From contig VXXM01000014.1 in assembly GCA_009835395.1 (NCBI GenBank), positions 1 through 64,000 on the forward strand: DNA of 64,000 bases. Reading direction: 5' to 3'. Every line of letters begins with the position of its first letter. Position 1 is the stretch's first letter. The notes beneath the pieces were generated by a model. That model worked only from the letters and a program-made list of their open reading frames with translations, did no database searches and had not been told where the DNA came from. Of this stretch, positions 50,939-59,876 are shown one piece after another. The position numbers were made by a program, and so were the translations under genes. The DNA comes from Acidimicrobiia bacterium (lineage in GTDB: Bacteria > Actinomycetota > Acidimicrobiia > Acidimicrobiales > CATQHL01).

Positions 50939-51658
50939 TCACCTCTGCAGCCCCCCGAAGCGGCGCTCGCGTCGCTGGTACTCGGCGACCGCCTCGAACA
51001 GGTGGGCCCGGCCGAAGTCGGGCCAGAGCACGTCCAGGAACACCATCTCGCTGTAGGCCACCTGCCAGAGCAGGAAGTTGGAGAGGCGATGCTCGCCGGA
51101 GGTCCGGATCACCACGTCGGGGTCGGGCATGTCGGCGGTGGTGAGATTGGCGCGGATGGTCTGCTCGGTGACCTCGTCGGGCGGCATCCCGGAGGCGACG
51201 ATCCTGCGCACCGCCTCGGTCAACTCCGCCCGACCTCCGTAGTTGAACGCCACGGTCAGCGTGAGTCGCTCGTTGGCGGCAGTGAGTTCGGCCGCCGCAT
51301 CCATCTCCGCCAGCAGGCTCCGGGCGAGGCGGCGGTCGCGCCCGCCGATGAACCGCAGCCGCACGCCGCGCTCGTGCATCTCGTCGCGCCTCGCCGCCAG
51401 GATCGACCGGTTGAAGTCCAGCAGGAATCGCACCTCGTCGCGCGGCCGGGTCCAGTTCTCCGTCGAGAAGGCATAGACGGTCAACCACTGCACACCGATC
51501 TCCAACGCCCCGTCGACAGTGTCGAACAGGGCGTCCAGCCCGGCCTCGTGTCCGGCGGTGCGCGGCAGCCCGCGCCGCGCCGCCCAGCGCCCGTTGCCGT
51601 CCATGACGCACGCCACGTGCGCCGGCACGGCGGAGAGATCAACAGCGGAATCGCTCAT
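50939..51658 (-). CDS. uppS: Isoprenyl transferase UppS (cis-prenyl diphosphate synthase)
   Basis: The product has 239 residues. It condenses isopentenyl diphosphate units to make polyprenyl (undecaprenyl or decaprenyl) diphosphate, the lipid carrier used by MraY and MurG. Seen: VMDGNGRWAARRGLPR near 17-32 with the catalytic Asp, LTVYAFSTENWTRP near 65-78, FNYGGRAEL, DPDVVIRTSGEHRLSNFLLWQ (core RTSGEHRLSNF) and MVFLDVLWPDF. ATG 51658 is chosen because it has AGGTG 5 nt upstream and overlaps the stop of a 16-codon ORF as ATGA. Confidence 0.95.
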   Translation of the reverse strand: MSDSAVDLSAVPAHVACVMDGNGRWAARRGLPRTAGHEAGLDALFDTVDGALEIGVQWLTVYAFSTENWTRPRDEVRFLLDFNRSILAARRDEMHERGVRLRFIGGRDRRLARSLLAEMDAAAELTAANERLTLTVAFNYGGRAELTEAVRRIVASGMPPDEVTEQTIRANLTTADMPDPDVVIRTSGEHRLSNFLLWQVAYSEMVFLDVLWPDFGRAHLFEAVAEYQRRERRFGGLQR

Positions 51659-51705
51659 GGGGCACCTGTGGGGCAACTCGGCACAGCGCCGTTCGTCAAC
51701 GTCAT
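51655..51705 (-). CDS. Possible 16-codon leader ORF coupled to uppS
   Basis: ATG 51705 begins a 16-residue frame (MTLTNGAVPSCPTGAP) that ends in ATGA overlapping the uppS start. It is preceded within a few bases by TACTGCT, an imperfect form of the -10 box. No function is recognised; it may only serve coupling, or may be chance. Confidence 0.35.
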   Translation of the reverse strand: MTLTNGAVPSCPTGAP

Positions 51706-51756
51706 TTGTAGCAGTACCCGCGCCCGATGAGTGGCCTGCCGTGCCGGGGGGATTGT

Positions 51757-51762
51757 TACCCT
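51757..51762 (+). promoter_or_regulatory. Putative -10 box (TACCCT) of the helicase gene
   Basis: It ends 6 nt before GTG 51769. Confidence 0.5.
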
Positions 51763-51768
51763 GCGGGA

Positions 51769-53694
51769 GTGAGCCTCGCCGAGCGGAGCCTTGCGCTGCT
51801 GGCGGCGGCGACCGAGGCGCTCGACGAGGCGGGCGAGCACCGCCCGGGCCAGGAGCAGATGACCGAGGCGGTGGCGCGAGCCTTCGAGACCGCCCGGCAC
51901 CTCGCCGCCGCTGCGGGCACCGGCACCGGCAAGTCCCTGGCCTATCTCATCCCCGCCGTGCTCAGCGGTCGGCGGGTGGTCGTGGCCACGGCCACGAAGG
52001 CGCTGCAGGATCAACTCGCGACCAGGGAGCTGCCCTTCCTGGCGGACCTGCCGGAGTCGCGGCGACTCCGTCCCGGCGGCCGGCCGTTCCGCTGGGCGGT
52101 GCTGAAGGGACGCTCCAACTACATCTGCCGGCAGCTCGTTGCCGAGGCGACCCGCACCGGCCTCCAACTCGAACTCGGCGCTCCGGGCGCGGCGAACGGT
52201 GCATCCGGCGACGGCGACCGACGAACCGGTGCCGGCGAGGACTTGGCGCGCCTGCTGGCCTGGTCCGACCTGTCGGTCACCGGTGACCGGGCCGAGGTCG
52301 ACTGGGAGCTGCCGCCGGGAGCCTGGGAGCGCCTGAGCGTCGACGCCACGCAGTGCCCCGGCCGCAAGCGCTGCCCGCAGGGCGGCGCCTGCTTCGCCGA
52401 GGCGGCCCGCGAGCGGGCCGAGCGCGCCGACATCGTCGTCGTCAACACCCACCTGCTGGTGCTGCACCTGCTCGGGACGCCGCTGCTGCCGGCCCACGAT
52501 CTCGTGGTCGTCGACGAGGCGCACCAGTTCGAGGACACGGTCACGGCCATCGCCGGCGTGAGCCTCACCGAGCGCAGCCTGCGCAACGCCGGCCAGGAGG
52601 TCAACGCGGTGATCGCCCGGGCGGGGGCGCCGCTGGCGAGTTCCGGCCGCCGCATCGCCGAGATCCTTCCGGCACACCACGGCAGGCGCCTGGCGGACGA
52701 CGGCCCGCCCGAACTCACCGAGGCCCTCACCCTGACCGGAACCCGGCTGGCGGCGGTGGTCGCCGAGTTGCGCGACGCCCAGCCCGGCGACGACGACGCC
52801 GAGGCACAGCGGCTGAGGGCGCTCGGGGCGGTGTCGGCACTCGCCGAGGACGTGGCCGCGCTGCTGGCGCGACCGGAGGGCACGGTCGCCTTCGTGGCGG
52901 GATCCGCCGCCGCTCCCGAACTTCGCCTCGCCCATCTGGAGGTCGGCGAGATCCTGCGCGAGCCCCTCTTCGCAGAGCGGACCGTGGTGATGACATCGGC
53001 GACCCTCGGCGCCGCCACACCGACCGCTCTCGGGCTCGAGCGCGACGACTACCGGCATCTGGACGTGGGCAGCCCGTTCGACTACCGGGCGGCCGGGCTG
53101 CTCTACTGCGCCGCCGACCTCCCGCCGCGCAACTCCCCGGCGTTCACCGAGGCGGCGATCACCGAACTCGAGCTGCTCGTCAACGCCGCCAGGGGGCGCA
53201 CCCTGGCCCTGTTCACCAGCCACCGGATGCTGGCGCAGGCCGCCGAGGCCCTCGGGCCTCGACTTCGCTGGCCGCTGCTGCGCCAGGGCGACCTTCCCCC
53301 GCCGCAGCTCCTCGCACGCTTCGCCGCCGATGAGGCCTCCTGCCTGTTCGCCACCATCGGCTTCTGGCAGGGAGTGGACGTGCCCGGACCGGCGCTGACT
53401 CTCGTGACCCTGGACCGCCTCCCGTTTCCCCGCCCCGACGATCCGCTCCTCAGCGCCCGGCGGGAGCGCATCGGCGAGGACGCGTTCCGCCTCGTCGACC
53501 TCAGGCGCGCCTCCATACTGCTGGCACAGGGGGCCGGTCGCCTGATTCGAACCGACGCGGACCGGGGTGTCGTGGCCGTGCTGGATCCCCGCCTGGCCAC
53601 CGCCCGCTACCGGGAGGACCTGCTGGCGGAGGTGCCCCCGCTGCGCCGCACGGTGAAGAGGGCCGAAGTCCTGGAGTTCCTCGCCTCGCTCTGA
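51769..53694 (+). CDS. DinG/XPD-family ATP-dependent DNA helicase
   Basis: The product has 641 residues. Walker A is GTGTGKS at 50-56 (AAAGTGTGKSLAYLIPAV), motif Ia VVVATATKALQDQL, Walker B/DEAH VVVDEAHQFEDT near 245. Between them lie Cys residues (ICRQL, CPGRKRCPQGGACF) spaced as in the iron-sulfur domain of XPD-like helicases. C-terminal blocks are LALFTSHRML, TIGFWQGVDVPGPAL and QGAGRLIRT. Such enzymes unwind damaged or structured DNA 5' to 3'. It is oriented against the surrounding minus-strand run. The start is fixed by TACCCT 6 nt upstream. Confidence 0.92.
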   Translation: MSLAERSLALLAAATEALDEAGEHRPGQEQMTEAVARAFETARHLAAAAGTGTGKSLAYLIPAVLSGRRVVVATATKALQDQLATRELPFLADLPESRRLRPGGRPFRWAVLKGRSNYICRQLVAEATRTGLQLELGAPGAANGASGDGDRRTGAGEDLARLLAWSDLSVTGDRAEVDWELPPGAWERLSVDATQCPGRKRCPQGGACFAEAARERAERADIVVVNTHLLVLHLLGTPLLPAHDLVVVDEAHQFEDTVTAIAGVSLTERSLRNAGQEVNAVIARAGAPLASSGRRIAEILPAHHGRRLADDGPPELTEALTLTGTRLAAVVAELRDAQPGDDDAEAQRLRALGAVSALAEDVAALLARPEGTVAFVAGSAAAPELRLAHLEVGEILREPLFAERTVVMTSATLGAATPTALGLERDDYRHLDVGSPFDYRAAGLLYCAADLPPRNSPAFTEAAITELELLVNAARGRTLALFTSHRMLAQAAEALGPRLRWPLLRQGDLPPPQLLARFAADEASCLFATIGFWQGVDVPGPALTLVTLDRLPFPRPDDPLLSARRERIGEDAFRLVDLRRASILLAQGAGRLIRTDADRGVVAVLDPRLATARYREDLLAEVPPLRRTVKRAEVLEFLASL

Positions 53695-53716
53695 GGCCCG
53701 GGCGGCCCGGGCCCTC
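53693..53716. terminator. Bidirectional hairpin spanning the stop codons of the helicase gene and era
   Basis: GAGGCCCGGG and CCCGGGCCCTC pair with a short loop and one bulge. The outer bases belong to the TGA of the helicase (53692-53694) and, on the other strand, the TGA of era (53717-53715). It probably ends both transcripts. Confidence 0.65.
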
Positions 53717-54569
53717 AACTGCAGTAGCGCTCCACGGCGCCCGGTCGGTCCTGCCAGTTGGGATCCACCGAGACGTGCAGCTCGAGGTAGGCCCCCTTCG
53801 GCAACTGCCGGCGCACCTCGGTTCCCACCCGCTTCAGGACCTCGCCGCGATGCCCGATGACGATGCGGCGCTGCGAATCCCGCTCGACGAGGATCTCGCA
53901 GCGGATGCGCGGCCAGTCCCACTCCGTGACCTGCGTGGCGATGGCGTAGGGCAGTTCGTCGCGCACCACCGCCAAGAGCTGCTCCCGCACCAACTCCGCA
54001 ACCGCCACCTCGTCGGGTATCGCGCTCACCATGCCCTCGGGGTAGTAGGGCGGGCCCGGCGGCATCCGCGCCAGCAGATGCTCCACGAACGCCTCGACAC
54101 CCTCGCCGGTGCGCGCCGAGAGCGGGAAGTACGCCGCCGCGGGCACCTCCGAGAGCCGCGCCAGCTGCTCCAGGAGTCGGGCCGGCGAGGCGACGTCGAT
54201 CTTGTTCACCACGACGACGCCATCGGCGGGGAGCTTCGCCGCCACAAACCGGTCCCCGGGCCCGAAGGGAGCCGTCGCGTCGACGACCAGGCAGGCCACG
54301 TCCACGTCGTCGAGCGCCTCGGTGGCGGTGGCGTTCAGACGGGAGCCCAGCGCCGTGCGCGGCTTGCCGATGCCGGGCGTGTCCACGAAGACGACCTGGA
54401 CGCCGGCGCGGTGCAGCACCCCGTGGATGGCGCGCCGGGTGGTCTGCGGCTTGTCGCTGACGATCGAGACCTTCGTTCCGCACAGCCGGTTCAGCAGCGT
54501 CGACTTGCCCACGTTCGGCCGCCCGACCAGCGTCACGAAGCCGGACCGCAGCTCCCCCTCAGGACTCAC
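53715..54569 (-). CDS. era: GTPase Era
   Basis: The product has 284 residues. G motifs: G1 GRPNVGKS at 16-23, G2 KPQTTR, G3 DTPGIGKP and G4 NKID. A KH domain follows (about 195-280; VERDSQRRIVIGHRGEVLKRVG, core IVIGHRGEVLK). Era assists 30S ribosome maturation near the 16S 3' end, the same process as ybeY upstream. The start is GTG overlapping the corC-like stop by 4 nt. Confidence 0.96.
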   Translation of the reverse strand: MSPEGELRSGFVTLVGRPNVGKSTLLNRLCGTKVSIVSDKPQTTRRAIHGVLHRAGVQVVFVDTPGIGKPRTALGSRLNATATEALDDVDVACLVVDATAPFGPGDRFVAAKLPADGVVVVNKIDVASPARLLEQLARLSEVPAAAYFPLSARTGEGVEAFVEHLLARMPPGPPYYPEGMVSAIPDEVAVAELVREQLLAVVRDELPYAIATQVTEWDWPRIRCEILVERDSQRRIVIGHRGEVLKRVGTEVRRQLPKGAYLELHVSVDPNWQDRPGAVERYCS

Positions 54570-55819
54570 GGCGGGGGTGACGTGCCGAGTTCGGTCACCA
54601 GCACCCGGGCGATGCGGCGGCGCTGGACCCGCTCCACGAGGAAGCGATGGCCGTTCACGTCGAGGCTCTCACCCTCCTGCGGGACGCGCCCCAGAAGGGT
54701 GAAGATCAGACCTCCCACCGTGCTCCAGCGCCCCGAGGGCAGTTCCGCCTCGAGCGCTTCGGACAGTTCGCTGAGCGGCACCCGGCCGCTCACCCGGAAC
54801 CTGCCCTCCTCCAGCTTCTCCACCAGCGCGTGCTCCACATCGAACTCGTCGGTGATCTCCCCCACCATCTCCTCGAGCAGGTCCTCGAGGGTGACGAGGC
54901 CGGCGGTGCCGCCGAACTCGTCGATGACGATCACCAGATGGGAACGCCCGCCCTGCATCTCGGCCAGCAACTCGGCGGTCCGCTTGGTGTCGGGGACGAA
55001 TCCGATCTCGCGCATCACCTCGCCGACGGGCCTGCCGTCACCCTCGTCGCGTACCGCCGCGATGAGATCCCGCACGTGGGCGAGGCCCACGATGTCGTCG
55101 ATCCCCTCGCCGTAGACGGGGATGCGGGTGAGGCCGTTGAACAGGGCCACCTCGAGCGCCTCGGCGACGTTGAAGGTGCGTGCAATCGCCACCATGTCGG
55201 GGCGCGGCACCATGACCTCCCTGGCGATGGTGTCGCCGAAGGAGATCACCGACTCGATGAGACGGTGCTCCTGCGCTTCGATGCTCTCGTCCGCGGCCGC
55301 CAGCTCGGCGACGGCCAGCAACTCCTCCTCCGAGACCGCCTCGGGCTCGTCCCGCTCGTTCTGGCCGAATCCCCCCGCCCGCTGCGGCAGCTGCACGAGC
55401 CAGCGCAGCGGCGTGAACACCACCAGGACCCGCAGGAACGGGGCAACGAGGCGCGCCACCCGCTCGGGCCGGCGCATGGCCAGGGACTTCGCCCCGACGC
55501 CGATGGCGAGGTAGAGCACGACCAGTTCGACGACGAAGGCGATACCCAGCGCGCCGGCTCCCCAGCGTCGCTGCGCCAGGAAGGCGACGAGGGTGGCAAC
55601 GCCCAGATGGCTGGCCAGGACCAGCCCCAGCACCAGGCCGAGAACCTGCCGGCGGCGTTCCAGCAGCCAGCCCAGCGGGCTGGTCTCGTCGGGCTCCTCC
55701 TCGAGCAGCACCCTGGCCCGGCTCTGGCGCAACCGGGTGAGGCTCGTCTCGGCAGCCGACAGCACGACCGCGCACAGGCTCAGAACCGCCACGGCCGCGA
55801 TCGCCAGCGCCTCGGCCAT
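54566..55819 (-). CDS. CNNM/CorC-HlyC-family transporter
   Basis: The product has 417 residues. The N-terminal DUF21 (CNNM) membrane domain has about four hydrophobic helices (to about 170). A CBS pair follows (about 200-320; REVMVPRPDMVAI and VIDEFGGTAGLVTLEDLLEE, core DEFGGTAGLVT). The end is a CorC_HlyC domain. The family is linked to Mg2+/Co2+ efflux or homeostasis. It lies in the conserved order phoH-ybeY-corC-era. Confidence 0.9.
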   Translation of the reverse strand: MAEALAIAAVAVLSLCAVVLSAAETSLTRLRQSRARVLLEEEPDETSPLGWLLERRRQVLGLVLGLVLASHLGVATLVAFLAQRRWGAGALGIAFVVELVVLYLAIGVGAKSLAMRRPERVARLVAPFLRVLVVFTPLRWLVQLPQRAGGFGQNERDEPEAVSEEELLAVAELAAADESIEAQEHRLIESVISFGDTIAREVMVPRPDMVAIARTFNVAEALEVALFNGLTRIPVYGEGIDDIVGLAHVRDLIAAVRDEGDGRPVGEVMREIGFVPDTKRTAELLAEMQGGRSHLVIVIDEFGGTAGLVTLEDLLEEMVGEITDEFDVEHALVEKLEEGRFRVSGRVPLSELSEALEAELPSGRWSTVGGLIFTLLGRVPQEGESLDVNGHRFLVERVQRRRIARVLVTELGTSPPP

Positions 55820-55822
55820 CGC

Positions 55823-56469
55823 TCAGCCCGCCCTCCGGGGATCGCCTGTCGTTGCGGAGGCGCCGCGCGCCCCGGGCCGGTGGAGACGGGCGAGCAGGGT
55901 CCGGGTTCGCCGCTTCATCCTGAGGGACTCCAGCGGGCCGGCGTGGTCGTGTCCGAGCAGGTGCAGCACACCGTGCACGATGAGCAGGGCCAACTCGTCA
56001 GCGGGCGCGTGGCCCGCCTGGACGGCCTGGCGGACCGCGACCGGCGGGCAGACGATGACATCGCCCATGAGCAGCGGGGCGTCTCCGGCCGGGGCGGCGC
56101 GGAGGGCGCGCCGGGCGCTCGTCTCCACCGGGAACGCCAGGACGTCGGTCGGATGGTCGCTCCGAAGCCAGACGGCCGCCAACTCGGTGATCTCGGCCTC
56201 GTCCACGAACGCCAGCCCCAGCTCGGCAGGGCGCCGGACCCCTTCGCCGTAGGCGGCGGACGCCGCCAGCAGACCCCACCGGTCGAGGTCGAGGTCCTCC
56301 CCCCCGGGACCGGGGTCGGGGCCGCACCGGTCCACCACGTCGACGGCCACGGGTCCGTGCACGACCCGCCGCCGGCGCGGGGGGTCCTCGTCCTGGTGCC
56401 CGGCGCGTGGCTGCCCGCCGGCCGAAGGTCGCCTCCGGTCACCCGGAGAGTCCTCGGGCCCGTCCTCGC

Positions 56470-56473
<4 letters not shown>
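55823..56473 (-). CDS. ybeY: Endoribonuclease YbeY
   Basis: The product has 216 residues. The zinc site HGVLHLLGHDH is complete near 165-175. TDVLAFPVE and GDVIVCPPVA are the other family blocks. YbeY acts in 16S rRNA 3'-end maturation and ribosome quality control. The N-terminal 35 residues are Arg/Pro/Asp-rich and not conserved, so a later start is possible. GTG 56473 overlaps the phoH stop by 4 nt. Confidence 0.93.
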
Positions 56474-57459
<986 letters not shown>

Positions 57460-57558
57460 CGAGGACAAGGCAACCCGGACGGGGCGACCTGGCTACCCGC
57501 TTGCAGTTCGGAGTGGGCGCCGGTCAGCGCGCCGCACGTGAGGAGGTCCGGCAAGCGA

Positions 57559-57825
57559 CTAGCTCTCCGGTGACGACTCTTCCTCGCCTGCGCCTGAGGC
57601 CTGCGCGGGGATCGGATCCGGGTACAGATGCTTCAGGGTGCCGGGTTCGACGCGTGATTGCTCGATGAACGCATCGACGTCACTCGCCTTGAACCGGAAG
57701 ACCCGCCCGAAGCGATACGCCGGAAGCTGCCCGATATCCACAAACCTGTAAATCGTCCGGGTCGTCAGGCCGAGACGCCTTGCCGTGTCTTCAGTGCTGA
57801 GCCAATCGATGTCCGACTCTACCAT
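57559..57825 (-). CDS. Small MerR/excisionase-like helix-turn-helix protein
   Basis: The product has 88 residues from ATG 57825. A winged-helix HTH is clear: WLSTEDTARRLGLTTRTIYRF then LPAYRFGRVFRFKASDVDAFI (cores TARRLGLTTRTIY and FRFKASDVDAF). This is the HTH_17 family, which includes phage excisionases and the developmental regulator BldC. No integrase is near, so a BldC-like regulator is more likely. The tail is acidic (GAGEEESSPES). GAGG lies 9 nt before ATG; an in-frame GTG at 57840 is an alternative. Confidence 0.82.
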   Translation of the reverse strand: MVESDIDWLSTEDTARRLGLTTRTIYRFVDIGQLPAYRFGRVFRFKASDVDAFIEQSRVEPGTLKHLYPDPIPAQASGAGEEESSPES

Positions 57826-57864
57826 GTCCGTGAACCTCACAACCTCGTGTCGTTCCCATCCCCC

Positions 57865-57908
57865 TAGTGCATTGGTGCTGCACTACGGAGACAAACGGTC
57901 GTAGCACC
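57865..57908. promoter_or_regulatory. Nested inverted repeats upstream of the small HTH gene
   Basis: TAGTGCA (57865-57871) and TGCACTA (57879-57885) form a perfect 7-bp dyad with a 7-base centre. A second, overlapping pairing joins GGTGC..CTACG (57875-57887) with CGTAG.CACC (57899-57908). They lie 40-80 nt before the HTH start and are candidates for its own operator or a promoter-proximal RNA structure. Confidence 0.45.
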
Positions 57909-58004
57909 TTGTGACAAGTTGCCCGTCGCCCTGGAAACAGAAACCAACGCACATGATGTTAGTGGATGTCACCGCCCCGGGGGTGGCAACCGCCTCGGGC
58001 CGGC

Positions 58005-59009
58005 TCACAGGGCGCCGTCGACCTCTTCCGGCATCGCGACGTCGAGCAGGATTTTTCCGAAACTGGCGTTGGACTGCATGTAGATGTGCGCCTCGACAAC
58101 CTCGTCGAGGCCGTAGCGCCGGTCTATCACGGTCCGGAGCCGTCCCGACTCGAACAGCGGCAGGACCTCTCTGGCGAAACGCCTGCTGAGAGCGATCTTC
58201 TCCTCCAGCGGGCGCGCCCGCAGCACGGTGCCCACGAGACGGGCCCGCTTGGCCATGAGGCGTCGCAGGGGGACGGTCGCCTCACCGGCCCCGAGCAGCC
58301 CCACCTGCACGATCGAGCCGCGCACGGCCAACGCCGACAGGTTGCGGGCCAGGTTGTCGCCGCCGACGATGTCGACCACCACGTCGGCGCCGCGCCCGCC
58401 GGTCAGGTCGCGGGTCGCCTCGACGAAGTCCTCGCCGCGGTAGTCGACCGCCAGGTCGGCGCCGAGTGCGCGGCATCGCGCCAGCTTCGGCGCCGAGGCG
58501 GTCGCCACCACCGTCGCCCCCAGTGCTCTGGCGAGTTGGATCGCGGCGGTCCCCACGCCCGAGCCGCCGCCGTGCACCAGCGCAACACGGCCCGACGTGA
58601 GACCGCCCTGGCAGACCAGTGCGTCCCAGGCGGTGATCCACACCTCGGGAATGGCGGCCGCGTCCGCCAGCGCCATCCCGGCCGGTGGCCGCAGCGCCAT
58701 GCGCTCGTGGGTGACAAGCTGCTCGGCGTACGAGCCGCCGCTGGTGAGTCCCATGACGGGGTCCCCGGCGACGAGACTCCCCACCCGCGCGCCGACCGCG
58801 GCGACCCGCCCGGCGAACTCGAGTCCGAGGATCTCGACGGCGGCCTCGGGCCCCGGGTACCGGCCCATGCGCTGCAGCAGGTCGGCCCGGTTGAGGGCCG
58901 TCGAGACGACGTCCACGAGAATCTCGTCGGGCCCGGGGACCGGCGGCTCGACCTCCGCCAGCCGCAGCACCTCGGGACCGCCGTAGCCGGCCAGGACGAC
59001 AGCGCGCAC
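58005..59009 (-). CDS. Quinone oxidoreductase-like MDR-family protein
   Basis: The product has 334 residues. The medium-chain dehydrogenase fold starts MRAVVLAGYGGPEVLRLAEVE (core GYGGPEVL), with NRADLLQRMGRYP and LGLEFAGRVAAVG. The NADP loop is VHGGGSGVGTAAIQLA near 150. No structural or catalytic zinc cysteines are present, placing it with NAD(P)H:quinone oxidoreductases (QOR/PIG3 type). The start is GTG, 7 nt after TAGGCT. The natural substrate is unknown. Confidence 0.87.
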   Translation of the reverse strand: MRAVVLAGYGGPEVLRLAEVEPPVPGPDEILVDVVSTALNRADLLQRMGRYPGPEAAVEILGLEFAGRVAAVGARVGSLVAGDPVMGLTSGGSYAEQLVTHERMALRPPAGMALADAAAIPEVWITAWDALVCQGGLTSGRVALVHGGGSGVGTAAIQLARALGATVVATASAPKLARCRALGADLAVDYRGEDFVEATRDLTGGRGADVVVDIVGGDNLARNLSALAVRGSIVQVGLLGAGEATVPLRRLMAKRARLVGTVLRARPLEEKIALSRRFAREVLPLFESGRLRTVIDRRYGLDEVVEAHIYMQSNASFGKILLDVAMPEEVDGAL

Positions 59010-59876
59010 CTAGACGAGCCTACCGCCGCCGCCACCGGCGCTCGGCGGGTCCGGGCCGGGGCCTCGGGTGCCGCTCGAGGAGTCAGGTGGCTGTCCGGGT
59101 TCCCGGAGCATGTCGCGAATCATCCGCAGCGCTATCACGATCAGCAGGGCGGCGAAGAGCGCCGAGGAGACCGGCGACGGGATCACGCCCGCCAGCATCC
59201 CGCCGCCGAATGCCGACAGCATGCCCCCCGCCCCGATCACCAGAGCGCCCCGGAGGTCGACGTTGTCGTTGCGCAGGTTGCGCAGCGTCCCCACGATGGC
59301 GGTCGGGAGAACCACCAGCAACGAGGTTCCCTTGGCGGTCACGTCGCCCAGCTCGAAGAGCAGCACGAGCGCGGGAACCACGATCACGCCTCCTCCCACG
59401 CCCATCAGACCCGCCACCAGGCCCACCAACACCCCGCAGCCCACGAGGCCGAACGCCACGGCCACGGTCAGCGAGAGTTCGCCGGCGGCTTCGGCTGTGC
59501 CGGCCAACATGCGTCCCGCCGTCACCGCCAGGAGCAGGACGAACACCACCTGCAGCGTGCGGATGCGGACACGGTTGAGCAGCTCCACCCCCGCCAGCAC
59601 GCCGAGTCCCGAGCCGGCGAAGATCAGCGATGCGGCGACGACGTCCACCGCGTCATTGAGCGCGTAGGCGACGACGCCGGCGGCGGCGAAGAGGGCCGAG
59701 GTGGCGAGCGACGTGCCGTGCGCAATCCGCTGACGAAAGCCCCCCAGCAACATCAGGCCGGGGGCGATGAAGATCCCCCCGCCCACGCCGAACAGCCCCG
59801 CGATGAAGCCGGCGGCAACGCCAACCCCGGCGAGAACCCACCGCGGGCGAGCTCGCTCGCCGTCGGCCCCCCTCAC
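59010..59876 (-). CDS. TSUP (TauE/SafE) family permease
   Basis: The product has 288 residues with about eight hydrophobic helices in two related halves. Each half carries the repeated glycine motif: GLFGVGGGIFIAP near 22-34 and GLMGVGGGVIVVP near 155-167. TSUP proteins export or import small anions such as sulfite, sulfonates, acetate or formate. GTG 59876 overlaps the upstream iron-sulfur gene by 4 nt, so it is in that operon and may move the substrate or product of the molybdoenzyme. Confidence 0.87.
   Translation of the reverse strand: MRGADGERARPRWVLAGVGVAAGFIAGLFGVGGGIFIAPGLMLLGGFRQRIAHGTSLATSALFAAAGVVAYALNDAVDVVAASLIFAGSGLGVLAGVELLNRVRIRTLQVVFVLLLAVTAGRMLAGTAEAAGELSLTVAVAFGLVGCGVLVGLVAGLMGVGGGVIVVPALVLLFELGDVTAKGTSLLVVLPTAIVGTLRNLRNDNVDLRGALVIGAGGMLSAFGGGMLAGVIPSPVSSALFAALLIVIALRMIRDMLREPGQPPDSSSGTRGPGPDPPSAGGGGGRLV
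59017..59022 (-). promoter_or_regulatory. Putative -10 box (TAGGCT) of the quinone oxidoreductase gene
   Basis: It ends 7 nt before GTG 59009, inside the last codons of the TSUP gene. Confidence 0.5.

Noticed and set aside
47011..51144. Very long open frame (over 1300 codons) on the plus strand
   Set aside because: It is antisense to dnaG, glyS and recO, whose products match families from end to end. Long antisense frames are expected at this GC content. The peptide is His/Arg/Gly/Pro-rich without a domain.
57559..57840. Phage or integrative element suggested by the excisionase-like gene
   Set aside because: No integrase, attachment-site repeat or phage gene is near. The gene lies beside phoH in a housekeeping run, which fits a BldC-type regulator.
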